From: Aggregatilinea lenta
GTDB lineage: Bacteria > Chloroflexota > Anaerolineae > Aggregatilineales > Aggregatilineaceae
DNA length: 64,000 bases
Direction: 5' to 3'
Assembly (NCBI RefSeq): GCF_003569045.1
Contig: NZ_BFCB01000002.1
Coordinates: 1,345,506-1,409,505 of the forward strand
The notes below the pieces were generated by a model that had not been told where the DNA came from, made no database searches, and saw nothing but the letters and a program-made list of their open reading frames with translations. The stretch's first letter is position 1, and each line of letters opens with the position of its first letter. Shown here piece after piece: positions 56,323-64,000 of the stretch. Position numbers and translations under genes: made by a program.

Positions 56323-57177
56323 TCAATTCACCTCCACGCCCATCGCATACGCGCCGCGCGGTCCGCCGGAACGCCCGAAGATCACCAGCCGGTACGATCC
56401 GCTCTGGCTGAGCGTGTACACCAGCGTCACCGTGCCGCTGTCGCTGGCCATGCCGACGCCCTGCGCCAGCACGCGGCTCTCCGTGTCGTGCAGCTCCACG
56501 ACGTGCGCGGCGTTCCCCGCGATGGTGAACTGGACCATCGCCATCACGTCCTGGCCGGACTCGCCGCTGAAGGTCCAGACGTGCGCCTCGCCCTCGACCA
56601 TGTCGCCCGTCACGACGTCACCCTTTGATACGGGCTTGATCTGCGTGATATCATACTCCACAACCGCCGCACCGGGGTCCTGAAGCGGGACCGTGCCGTA
56701 ATTCGGGCCGGGGCGCGCATCCAGGCCGACGGCCTCGCCGACGTCTTCGACCGTGTCGTGCAGCCACGGCAGATCCAGCACCGACGATACCAGCGCCGCG
56801 CCCCCAAACGCGAACGCCAGCATGCCCGCCAGCAGCACCACGTTCCACAGCCAGCGGTTGCTCACCAGTCCATAACGGCGGTGCGGCGTGCGGCGCGCAG
56901 CGGCTTTGTCGGCCAGGATCAGCTCCGGGTGCAGCCGGGTGAGCCGTGCCCCCATGACGCGCGCGGGCTGGTGGTCCGGGTTCAGGCGCAGCACCTGATC
57001 CAGCGCCACGCGCACGTCCGGCGGCGAGGGCGCGGCATGCGCCGCCAGCCACCACGCGTCGATATTATCGTGATCCATGGCCAACGCCACCTTGATCAGC
57101 GCGCGGGCCGCGTCACGGTCTCCGGCTTTGATCAGGTGATACGCGCGCCGCAGTGAGTCTTCGGTTGCCCGGTCCAT
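56323..57177 (-). CDS. TPR-like membrane protein with secreted beta domain
   Basis: 284 residues from ATG 57177; ATG 57201 is an alternative and neither has a strong ribosome-binding site. Residues 1-75 are TPR-like helices (AYHLIKAGDRDAARALIKVALAMDHDNIDAWWLAAHA, LDQVLRLNPDHQPA). One transmembrane helix (VVLLAGMLAFAFGGAALVSSVL) follows, then an outer domain ending in VTLVYTLSQSGSYRLVIFGRSGG, which resembles a PPC-type beta sandwich. Divergent from the large DsbA-like protein gene. Function unknown. Confidence 0.72.
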   Translation of the reverse strand: MDRATEDSLRRAYHLIKAGDRDAARALIKVALAMDHDNIDAWWLAAHAAPSPPDVRVALDQVLRLNPDHQPARVMGARLTRLHPELILADKAAARRTPHRRYGLVSNRWLWNVVLLAGMLAFAFGGAALVSSVLDLPWLHDTVEDVGEAVGLDARPGPNYGTVPLQDPGAAVVEYDITQIKPVSKGDVVTGDMVEGEAHVWTFSGESGQDVMAMVQFTIAGNAAHVVELHDTESRVLAQGVGMASDSGTVTLVYTLSQSGSYRLVIFGRSGGPRGAYAMGVEVN

Positions 57178-57383
57178 GTTCTCGTGCCCATCTTCCCCCA
57201 TTTTCGCCAGATTCAGTATAGCAGATCCGCACCCCGGCGCGCGTAGAAGAAGTGTCTGGGAACTGTCTGGCTTCGGGACCCATCGCCGCCCGCGCGAAGG
57301 GAAGACGCTCATCTGGCGTTCATGCAGCGGGGCGCAGCTTTGTTATAATGGAAAGACGCGGACACACACGGAGACAGAAACTC

Positions 57384-60300
57384 ATGATCAGACATCGCGC
57401 GCTTGGGCTGGCCGCCGGACTCGTCCTCCTTGCCAGCCTGCTGGCCGGACCCATCGCTGCCCACGCACAAAGCTCCACCAACCTTTCGCAGTCGTACACG
57501 TGGGAGGCGTATGCCACCACCGTGAACTATCCGGCAGATTGGATCGCCGTGCCCACTGACACCACCGTCAGCATCCATCCGTCGGACGTCGATGTCACCG
57601 ACGGGAACGGGCCGGAGATGGTGCTGTTTGCCCTGCCCGGCGTCGGCGCGGATCAACTGGACACCACCGCGTCCACCTATGCCGGAAGCATCAACGGCAG
57701 GAGCGGCGCGCTCAAGACCGGCACCGTCGGGGGCTATCTCAGCCGCAGCTTCACCTTTGCCCAGACCAATCCATCGGCTTCCGGCGGCGTGACGCTGGTC
57801 GCGCTGGACGGCGGCACGGCCATCGGCTTCGCCTACATCGTGCGCAGCGCCGACGCGTCGGCCTACCTGCCGGTGCTTCAGGCGATCGGCGGCAGCATAA
57901 CGTTCGGTGGCACTCCGTCCGTTCAGGACGCCACGCCCGCGCCCCCCGAGCAGGAACCGACCGCACGCACCATGCAGAGCTTCGAAAGCTCGTATGGCTA
58001 CGCCATCGACTACCCGCTCGACTGGACGATGGACGCAACCAGCACGCCCGGTGACCTGACGCTCTACCCGGCGGACGCCGACCTCAGCGCGAACGACGGG
58101 CCGGAATTCGTCGTGCTGATCCTGGATCTGCCCGGCAGCGACGTCGACGAGGTGCTCGACCTGATCATCGGCAACCGCCCCGGCACGTTTACCGCGCCGG
58201 AACCGGGCCAGATCGACGGCCACGACACGCGGCTGGTCACCTACAGCGATCCTGAGCGCGACCCGGCGCAGAATGGCGGCATCTACATTGTCCAGGTCGA
58301 CGCCGACACCTTCCTGGCTGCTGGTTACCGCGCAACGGAAGCGGACTTCGACACCTATCTCGACGAGTTCGAGATGATCCGCGACAGCATCCAGTTCCCC
58401 GAAGGCGGCGCCACCAGCCAGACCACCACCACCGGCATCTCGCAGAGTGTGGCGTCGGTGCAGCTTGAGCAGCGCTTCGATTGGAGCGAAGGCGACATCA
58501 CCCTGTACGTGCCCGCCGGATGGCAGATCTACACCGGGCGCGACGCCGGCGAGGATTACTTCAGCGCGACGCCGCCCCTGGAACTGGAATCCGGCGACTT
58601 CAACTTCCAGTTCATTCAAGGCTCGACGTTCCCGCTCGACGCCTGGGAGGATCTGCGCGAGGTCGCAGCCGATCTCGCCAGTGGCTACAGCGGCGACGCC
58701 GTGATTACCGATATCACCGTGGCGGGCTATCCCGCCGTGCTGTACGAAGTGGTCGACGACACCGAATCGCCCGCCGTGCACCTGCTGTACGTGGTGATCG
58801 ACCTGCAAAGCGATGGCCGGGGCCTGTTCTTCAACCTGGGCGCGGACGTGGACCAGTGGGCTGCGTTCCGTCCCACCGCCGACTCGGTGATCGCCAGCAT
58901 GGACCGGCTGGACAACGATCTGTCGCGCTTCTTCTCCAGCTTCACGACGACCAGCACGCACCCGTTGCGCGCCGACGCCTACTGGATCGGCCCTGACACG
59001 CCTGTCCCATCCCGCCAGGGCGACGACTCCCGGCCCTTCATCTGGGAAGAGTTCGGCATCACGGCGACCCTGCCCGCAGGCTGGACCGCTGTGGAAGGCG
59101 GGGAGGACTTCGACCTGGCCTTCGTCTCGCCTGAGGCGCAGGCGACCGGCGAGGGCGCGTTCATCACCGTGCGCTACTTCGCGACACTTGGCCCCGGCAT
59201 CACGCTGGACGCCGCACTGGCCTCCGTCGCGGAACAGATCGGCGGCGAGGTCGAGTCGACTACGCTGGCCGGGAACGACAGCTACACGGTCAACTTCGTC
59301 GAAAGCGGCGCGGCGCACCACCTGATCCTGGCGCCCTACGGCGAGGTCGGCGAGAGCATGTACTTCCAGACGTCCGCGCCGGAAACCGACGATGCGGCGG
59401 TGCAGGCCGTGCTCGACAGCCTGACCTTCGACCCGCCCCTGCCCGACTACGCGCTGATCGACGCGGCGTGGCAGCAGAGCCTTACCGGCAGCCAGCAGTT
59501 GATTTACGGCGACGCCGACGCGCCCGTGCAGATGATGGAATTCCTCGAAATGTCGTGCCCGCACTGCGCCGACTATACGCTGGGCGTAAACCGGCTGATG
59601 GCGCTGGAAGTGGAGCCGGGGCAGCTCCGGGTCGAGGTCGTGCCGATGGTCTTCAACGGCAACGAGGCCACATCCGGTCTGGCAACGCAGGCGATCTACT
59701 GTGCGACCGAGCAGGGCAAGGGCTACACCGCCTACGAAGCGATTTACGCCAGCTACCGCGACCTCAGTGCGTCCGTCGCCTACACGCGTGACCAGATCGC
59801 CGCAACGCTCGGCAGCGAGGACGTGGGCGTCGATATCGATGCGATCAACCAGTGCCTCGATGACGGCACGTACGACGCGCTGCTCGGCACGAACAACCAG
59901 CGCGCCAATGACTACGGCGTGACCGGCACGCCGGGCGTGCTGTTCGCCACGGACGGCGACTTCGAGTTCCTTGAGCTGCCCTCCGGCGAAACCTGGACCG
60001 GCGGCGTCCCGATCTCGGTCGTGCGGCTCGTGATCGACCAGATCAATGATGGCGAGAGCCTGTCGGACATGTTCGTGAACGTCTCGCCCACGGCCACCGA
60101 GTCGTCGGAGGACGCGAGCACCACACCCGGCGCGACCGAGGCAGCGACCGACGCCGCAACCAGCATGGACACCTCGTCCGGCACCGGCGCGCGTGACATG
60201 CTGGTGGGCGCCGCGCGGCAGGCTACCGAAGAGGCCGAGGAGGCGATTGTGGTCGAGGTCACCCAGGCGGTCACGGAAGTCGCCGCTGCCGCCAGCACAT

Positions 60301-60521
60301 CCGACGACGAGGCGGCGGCCAAAACTACCACCGAGGAGGACGACAGCAACACCGCGACCATTGCCGCCGTCGCGGGCGGTGTCGTGCTGTTGGCGCTGGT
60401 CGGCGTCGGCTTCACAGTAATGTCGCGGCGGCAGGCCGCGCCGGTGCCGAACCCAGTCGGCGCGGGACCGTCCTACGAGGACGACGATACACTCGACGTC
60501 TCCAACGACGACACGATTTAG
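57384..60521 (+). CDS. Large surface protein with repeated PsbP/DUF1795-like domains and a DsbA-like domain
   Basis: 1,045 residues from ATG 57384 (GGAGA upstream). Signal peptide ends AAHAQ. Four related units of about 140-170 residues follow (openings NYPADWIAV, DYPLDWTMD, LYVPAGWQIY, TLPAGWTAV), resembling PsbP/DUF1795-type alpha/beta domains. Residues about 705-900 form a thioredoxin-fold domain of the DsbA/thioredoxin-4 type with active site CPHC (Cys725, Cys728) and cis-Pro region TGTPGV. A Ser/Thr/Ala-rich stalk, a transmembrane helix (IAAVAGGVVLLALVGVGFTVM) and an acidic cytosolic tail end it. It should oxidise or isomerise thiols outside the membrane, tethered at its C terminus. No DsbB or VKOR partner is nearby. 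Confidence 0.82.
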   Translation: MIRHRALGLAAGLVLLASLLAGPIAAHAQSSTNLSQSYTWEAYATTVNYPADWIAVPTDTTVSIHPSDVDVTDGNGPEMVLFALPGVGADQLDTTASTYAGSINGRSGALKTGTVGGYLSRSFTFAQTNPSASGGVTLVALDGGTAIGFAYIVRSADASAYLPVLQAIGGSITFGGTPSVQDATPAPPEQEPTARTMQSFESSYGYAIDYPLDWTMDATSTPGDLTLYPADADLSANDGPEFVVLILDLPGSDVDEVLDLIIGNRPGTFTAPEPGQIDGHDTRLVTYSDPERDPAQNGGIYIVQVDADTFLAAGYRATEADFDTYLDEFEMIRDSIQFPEGGATSQTTTTGISQSVASVQLEQRFDWSEGDITLYVPAGWQIYTGRDAGEDYFSATPPLELESGDFNFQFIQGSTFPLDAWEDLREVAADLASGYSGDAVITDITVAGYPAVLYEVVDDTESPAVHLLYVVIDLQSDGRGLFFNLGADVDQWAAFRPTADSVIASMDRLDNDLSRFFSSFTTTSTHPLRADAYWIGPDTPVPSRQGDDSRPFIWEEFGITATLPAGWTAVEGGEDFDLAFVSPEAQATGEGAFITVRYFATLGPGITLDAALASVAEQIGGEVESTTLAGNDSYTVNFVESGAAHHLILAPYGEVGESMYFQTSAPETDDAAVQAVLDSLTFDPPLPDYALIDAAWQQSLTGSQQLIYGDADAPVQMMEFLEMSCPHCADYTLGVNRLMALEVEPGQLRVEVVPMVFNGNEATSGLATQAIYCATEQGKGYTAYEAIYASYRDLSASVAYTRDQIAATLGSEDVGVDIDAINQCLDDGTYDALLGTNNQRANDYGVTGTPGVLFATDGDFEFLELPSGETWTGGVPISVVRLVIDQINDGESLSDMFVNVSPTATESSEDASTTPGATEAATDAATSMDTSSGTGARDMLVGAARQATEEAEEAIVVEVTQAVTEVAAAASTSDDEAAAKTTTEEDDSNTATIAAVAGGVVLLALVGVGFTVMSRRQAAPVPNPVGAGPSYEDDDTLDVSNDDTI

Positions 60522-60567
60522 CGCTTTGCCCGTATGCAGCCCAATTAGTGCATCCGGCTGCCTAGAG

Positions 60568-60679
60568 ACCTCACCCCCGGCCCCTCTCCAATCAAGTTGG
60601 AGGGGGGAGAAAATCCTGAACCCGTAGGGGCGGGGATTGCTCCGCCCGGGTAGGGGCAGTTCATGAACTGCCCCTACCA
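60568..60679. repeat. Dispersed repeats after the DsbA-like gene
   Basis: CTCTCCAA-type copy (60568-60612) and two fused variable-core palindromes (60623-60650, core GGGGATTGCTCC; 60650-60679, core GGGGCAGTTC/GAACTGCCCC). All lie between the stop of the large gene and the radical SAM gene. Confidence 0.7.
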
Positions 60680-60764
60680 ATCCCATTCGCCAACGGCATC
60701 ACCAGCGGAGGGAAGAGGTCAGGGGATGGGGCTACGCGGCCTATTTTGAAACTCGGCCTCTGCC

Positions 60765-61961
60765 ATGCCCATCAACGCCACGCATCCCACCACCGCCGAA
60801 ACCATCACCGCCAGCCTTGCCGGGGCGTCGCTGGTCCTGTCGCCGTGCTTCGGCGAAAGCTACAGCTTCGACCGGGCCGGGCGACTGCTGGGGCTATTCG
60901 TGGGCGGGCGCAGCTACCAACGCGCGCTCGATCACCGGCTGCTGGAACGCGGCGCAGCCGGGGCGCGGCGGCGCGAGCTGCCGCCGGACGAGGCCGCCGC
61001 CCTGCTTGACCGTACCTTCGCGCGGCTGCACGATCTGGCCGGGGTCGTGGCCCGGCTCGACCTGCCCCACGACGACCGGCTGATGTTGTGGGAGGGCCTC
61101 GCCAAGATCCTGGCATTCGGACCGGACCGGCTGGCAACAGACGGCGGCACGTTCCGCGCGTTGTACAGGCCGGTGAGCATCCTTCCGCCGGACCAGTACC
61201 TCGCGCTGGTGCTGCAAGCGACCGAGGGCTGCTCGTGGAACCGCTGCACGTTCTGCGGCCTCTACCGCGACCGCACCTTCCTCATTCACAGTCCGGCCTC
61301 GTTCCGGGCGCACTGCGAGGGCGTGCGCGACTTCTTCGGGGACGGGCTGAGCCTGCGGCGCGGTATCTTTTTGGCCGACGCCAACGCGCTGATCATTCCC
61401 CAGGCCCGGCTGCGCGCCCTGCTCCAGACCGCACAGGCCGTTTTCGGCACGCCGGACACACCGCGCCCGGTGTTCTCGTTCGTGAGCGCCTTCGACGTGG
61501 GGCGCAAGTCCGCCGCCGAGTGGACCGAGCTGCGCGCGTTGGGCCTGGAACGGGCTTACATCGGTCTGGAAACGGGCAGCGACGATCTGCTGCGCTTCCT
61601 GAACAAGCCCGGCACGGCTCAGGACGCGGTCGAGGCGGTGCGCGCGCTGCGCGCGGGCGGCGTAAGCGCGGGCGTGATCCTGATGGCGGGCATCGGCGGG
61701 GACCGCTTCGCGGCGGCGCACGTCGCGCAGTCCGTGGAAGCCGTGCGCGCGATGGGCCTCGGCCCCGGCGACCTCGTGTATCTCTCGCGCTACGTGCCCG
61801 CGCCCGGCACAGAATATCCTACTCTGGCTGCCGAGGCGGGTATCCGTGCGCTGGCGGACGCGGAGGTCGCGGCGCAGCTTTCCGCGCTGCAAACGGCCCT
61901 GCGCGCCGCGCTGCCGGGCGTCACCGTCGCGCCCTATCAGGTGGACGGCTTTGCGTTGTGA
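60765..61961 (+). CDS. Radical SAM protein
   Basis: 398 residues. Cys156, Cys161 and Cys164 in GCSWNRCTFCGLYRD form a CX4CX2C cluster-binding motif, which a subgroup of radical SAM proteins shows in place of CX3CX2C. Supporting motifs: FLADANALIIP, AYIGLETGSDDLLRFLNKPG and GVILMAGIGGDRFA, as in COG1032/Elp3-like enzymes. It would cleave S-adenosylmethionine to start a radical reaction; the substrate is unknown. No obvious partner gene is present. The ATG has no strong ribosome-binding site. Confidence 0.88.
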   Translation: MPINATHPTTAETITASLAGASLVLSPCFGESYSFDRAGRLLGLFVGGRSYQRALDHRLLERGAAGARRRELPPDEAAALLDRTFARLHDLAGVVARLDLPHDDRLMLWEGLAKILAFGPDRLATDGGTFRALYRPVSILPPDQYLALVLQATEGCSWNRCTFCGLYRDRTFLIHSPASFRAHCEGVRDFFGDGLSLRRGIFLADANALIIPQARLRALLQTAQAVFGTPDTPRPVFSFVSAFDVGRKSAAEWTELRALGLERAYIGLETGSDDLLRFLNKPGTAQDAVEAVRALRAGGVSAGVILMAGIGGDRFAAAHVAQSVEAVRAMGLGPGDLVYLSRYVPAPGTEYPTLAAEAGIRALADAEVAAQLSALQTALRAALPGVTVAPYQVDGFAL

Positions 61962-62062
61962 GAACGGCAGTTTTTAGTCGTTAGTTTTTAGTGCGTCGTC
62001 CCCAAAAACACATCCCCACCGGCAACCGCCCTGTCCCGTCTTGACCAACCACCAACGACTAA

Positions 62063-62903
62063 GAGCGTGTTTGTTAAATAGCGCAAAGGAACGATAGAGT
62101 TGAGGTATGGCCAAGAGACGACCCTACCCAACAGACCTAACGGACAAACAGTGGGCACTGGTGGAACCGCTGCTGCCCAAGGAAACGCGTGGCCGCAAGC
62201 CGGTCCACCCCCGGCGCGAGATGCTCAATGCGTTGCTGTACCTGGTGCGCACCGGTTGCCAGTGGCGCATGCTGCCGCACGACTTGCCGCCGTGGGAGGC
62301 AGTGTATGCCTTCTGGCGACGACTGGTGGCGCAGCGAGCACTCGAACGCATCAATGATGCGCTGCGCATCCAGATCCGGCTGCAGGAGGACCGAGAAGCC
62401 GAGCCCAGCGTGGTGATTGTCGACAGCCAGTCGGTGCAGACGGCGGAAAAAAGGGGGTCTGCGGCCTGGACGGCCACAAACGACGCAAAGGCATCAAGCG
62501 CCAAATCGCCGTCGATACCCAGGGAGGGCTGATGCGCGTGCTGGTGCATGCTGCCAATCAGCAGGATATCATCGGGGCGAAATGGCTCTTGATGCGCTTG
62601 CCCTTCACGCATCGTCTGGCCTTGTTTCTCTTTGACAGCGGCTATGACAGCCCTGCTTTGATGCACTGGTGTGAGGATGTTTTTGGTGTTCGCACGGAAG
62701 TCACCCATCGTAACACTCAGGGCGGTTTTAAGGTATTGCCCAAGCGCTGGGTTGTCGAACGTACTTTCGGCTGGCTCAATCGTTTCCGTCGTCTGAGCAA
62801 GGATTACGAGCACGCCTCGGCCATCTCTGAGGGCTTCGTCTATCTCTCGATGATTCATTTGATGCTCCGTCGTCTTGCTCGTCCTATTTAACAAACACGC
62901 TCT
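62063..62903. mobile_element. Complete IS5-family insertion sequence (841 bp)
   Basis: Perfect 19-base terminal inverted repeats GAGCGTGTTTGTTAAATAG (62063-62081) and its complement (62885-62903), flanked by TAA on both sides (62060-62062, 62904-62906) as a 3-bp TNA target duplication. It holds one transposase split by a frameshift. Size, ends and duplication fit the IS427/IS1031-like groups of IS5. Confidence 0.92.
62107..62891 (+). CDS. IS5-family transposase made by -1 frameshifting
   Basis: Frame A (62107-62532) has the N-terminal DUF4096-type part (YPTDLTDKQWALVEPLLP, RTGCQWRMLPHDLPPWEAVY) and the first catalytic Asp in VVIVDSQS. Frame B runs to 62891 with the second Asp in LFDSGYDS and the Glu in WVVERTFGWLNRFRRLSKDYE. 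The frames join at a run of six A and five G (62447-62457): a -1 slip there gives KKGVCGLDGHKRRKG, the expected family sequence, and a 261-residue DDE transposase. Frameshifting at A-runs is known for this group and keeps expression low. The element looks intact and possibly active. Confidence 0.9.
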
Positions 62904-62929
62904 AAGAACTAAGGACTGCTTTTCGCCTT

Positions 62930-63236
62930 TAAACAGACATCGCCCCCAGGAGTAAGGGGGCGATCCGTGCGATATGACGATTATTGGTGCTTTTCAAAAG
63001 CAAGCGTGTTATCCGGCCAACCTGTTACTGGGACGTTGGCCCCGGCCCCTCGAACCGGCGACAGGTCTCTGGCCGTTTCCGGTCAGGCCTCGGCAGATGG
63101 AACGTTCGCTACTGCGCACTCGCCGCTGGCTTAAGCGCCATAGGCTGCGCCGGTCACGGCCTGGAGGTCGTGGGCGCTCGGTGATTCAGTGAGCCGCAGT
63201 GATCTGCCGGATGCGGCGCGGTTCGTCACGTTGGTT
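62930..63236 (-). ncRNA. Candidate structured RNA of unknown type
   Basis: This 475-base gap has no convincing gene but rich pairing potential. On the minus strand an extended promoter TTGCCA, 18 bases, TGC-TACCCT would start near 63236. Internal hairpins include GGCCAAC/GTTGGCC (within 63016-63043) and a GAAA tetraloop stem CCG-GAAA-CGG. A 9-bp stem ATCGCCCCC/GGGGGCGAT (62940-62965) followed by GTCTGTTT could end it. It lacks the conserved boxes of tmRNA, RNase P or SRP RNA. Existence as an RNA is inference. Confidence 0.35.
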
Positions 63237-63313
63237 CTTGCATTCAGGGTAGCACACCTTGATCGGCGTTGGCAACTGAATCGTGGGTTGTTAAGACGCC
63301 GGATATGAGTCGA

Positions 63314-63366
63314 AAAAAACGGGCGTCTCCCACCCCACTGACATGACGCGCGCAGGCCGGGAGACG
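63314..63366 (-). terminator. Terminator of the thiamine-binding-type gene
   Basis: 8-bp stem CGTCTCCC/GGGAGACG (63334-63341 region and 63359-63366 region) followed on the minus strand by GCCCGTTTTTTT. It lies 14 bases after the stop at 63380. Confidence 0.75.
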
Positions 63367-63379
63367 AGTCAGCCAGGGG

Positions 63380-63676
63380 CTAACGGTACTGCGCCGTGCG
63401 CTCACCCATCGAGTCGCTGGCGCCCTGCGTGCCGTCGTACACCTTGATATAGCTCAGGACCTGCCCGGCCCCGGCGCGCACGCATTCCAGATGCGCCTCG
63501 CGCGCCACCGCCCACGCCGCGTCGAACGGCCCCTCGATGGTCGTCTCCATCGGCCCGACCTCGTACTTCAGGCCGCTGTCCATAATCACCCGGATGGCGC
63601 GGTCTACCACGGCATACGCGTCGTCCACCAGCGGCACGACCTGAATCGCAATATTCACAGTACGGTTTTCGTCCAC
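63380..63676 (-). CDS. MTH1187-family thiamine-binding-type protein
   Basis: 98 residues starting at GTG 63676, with GGAGGA six bases upstream. The sequence VNIAIQVVPLVDDAYAVVDRAIRVI, LKYEVGPMETTIEGPFDAAWAVAREAH is characteristic of the MTH1187/YkoF-like family (DUF77), small ferredoxin-like proteins that bind thiamine or related molecules. The family is linked to thiamine supply but its exact role is unsettled. No thiamine biosynthesis gene and no clear TPP riboswitch lie nearby. Confidence 0.85.
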   Translation of the reverse strand: MDENRTVNIAIQVVPLVDDAYAVVDRAIRVIMDSGLKYEVGPMETTIEGPFDAAWAVAREAHLECVRAGAGQVLSYIKVYDGTQGASDSMGERTAQYR

Positions 63677-63711
63677 GAGTATTCCTCCTCTACTGCATAC
63701 CCAGACTCCAA

Positions 63712-63834
63712 GAGCGTGTATGGAAAGCGGCTTTATACCCCCTCGCATGACTCACCGCAAGCGCCTTCCGCTGCCTTGCTCCCCTTCTCCCTGAGAGAGA
63801 AGGGGCCGGGGGATGAGGGTTTCCGTACCCACGC
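63712..63834. mobile_element. MITE-like element, copy 3 (123 bp)
   Basis: Left end GAGCGTGTATGGAAA matches copy 2 exactly; right end TTTCCGTACCCACGC is slightly worn. Flanks are CAA and TAA, so the target duplication is decayed. It lies just upstream of the thiamine-binding-type gene. Confidence 0.6.
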
Positions 63835-63915
63835 TAAGCATGCGCCGGGCGCGCTGCAACCCCTGTACGCCGTGCGGCGGGTACAATCATAGTCACCCAA
63901 CCACGAGGAGGCACA

Positions 63916-64000
63916 ATGACCGATCCGGTTACGATTCACGATGGGCTGGCGATTTATGCCGTGGGGGACGGCGCGCCGGTGCTGCTGATGCCCTATCCCC
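63916..64000 (+). CDS. Alpha/beta-hydrolase, N-terminal fragment (cut by window end)
   Basis: ATG 63916 has GAGGAGG six bases before it. The 28 visible residues (MTDPVTIHDGLAIYAVGDG, then APVLLMPYP) match the start of alpha/beta-hydrolases, where a strand leads into the oxyanion-hole loop. The catalytic residues lie outside the window. Confidence 0.6.
   Translation, partial: MTDPVTIHDGLAIYAVGDGAPVLLMPYP

Noticed and set aside
57309-60686. 1,125-codon minus-strand frame opposite the DsbA-like gene
   Set aside because: Composition is typical of an antisense shadow (Arg, Gly, Val, His), with no signal peptide, domain or ribosome-binding site, while the plus strand has several recognisable domains.
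62930-63236. tmRNA, RNase P RNA or SRP RNA
   Set aside because: The minus strand has a GGTTCGAGG string and a stretch that could be read as a tag ending in AYGA-stop, but the GGATTCGAC start of tmRNA, the GAGGAAAGTCC box of RNase P and the GGAAGGAAGCAG loop of SRP RNA are all missing.
63677-63915. TPP riboswitch for the thiamine-binding-type gene
   Set aside because: The short upstream region is taken up by the MITE-like element and has no CTGAGA or ACCTGA thi-box words.

Overview
The window is a GC-rich bacterial chromosome segment (about 60-65% GC by eye). It most resembles a Chloroflexota genome of the Anaerolineae type. This is an inference from style: many lipoproteins and membrane-anchored extracellular proteins with long Thr/Pro-rich linkers next to LysM, SH3-like or propeller domains; FHA and PP2C signalling proteins; a very large multi-GAF histidine kinase; a lone rpmJ; and many short palindromic repeats between genes. 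No rRNA, tRNA or CRISPR array was seen.

Layout. 1-5.1 kb: end of a LysM surface protein, an AT-rich Rhs tip fragment followed by a small membrane protein, and a glycosidase-like lipoprotein. 5.2-12 kb: an exonuclease/hydrolase pair, an FHA-PP2C-FHA signalling cluster and a flippase-like membrane protein. 12.3-18.8 kb: an MFS transporter with a hairpin-rich leader, Hsp20, a second glycosidase-like lipoprotein, a secreted TTHB210-like protein and a coiled-coil membrane protein. 18.8-25.9 kb: two ABC-2 exporter operons, each with its own regulator (TetR in the operon, MarR divergent), flanking endonuclease V, a DinB-like protein and a Uma2-type protein. 26-34.1 kb: a dehalogenase-like hydrolase, a PfkB sugar kinase, two paralogous secreted proteins, RidA and two DUF4097-like proteins. 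34.4-44.9 kb: rpmJ, then fadN, a roughly 2,160-residue sensor kinase and fadA, the kinase and thiolase overlapping by ATGA. 45.3-57.2 kb: a YgiT-type zinc protein, a CoiA-like protein, a PPC-repeat secreted protein, DegV, a YkgJ-type protein, PhzF, a VOC protein and two membrane or secreted proteins. 57.4-64 kb: a 1,045-residue surface protein carrying a DsbA-like CPHC domain, a radical SAM protein, a complete IS5-family element with a frameshifted transposase, a possible structured RNA, a thiamine-binding-type protein and the start of an alpha/beta hydrolase.

Working together: FadN and FadA supply the hydratase, 3-hydroxyacyl-CoA dehydrogenase and thiolase steps of beta-oxidation, and the overlap suggests the kinase is co-expressed with them. 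The FHA/PP2C genes look like part of a Ser/Thr phosphorylation circuit whose kinase lies elsewhere. The ABC-2 operons look like self-regulated efflux systems.

Most unusual: the kinase placed inside a fad operon; the orphan Rhs tip with a candidate immunity protein; the DsbA-like fusion; three 123-124 bp MITE-like elements whose ends match the local IS5 element; and a repeat family whose palindromic cores vary but keep their base pairing.
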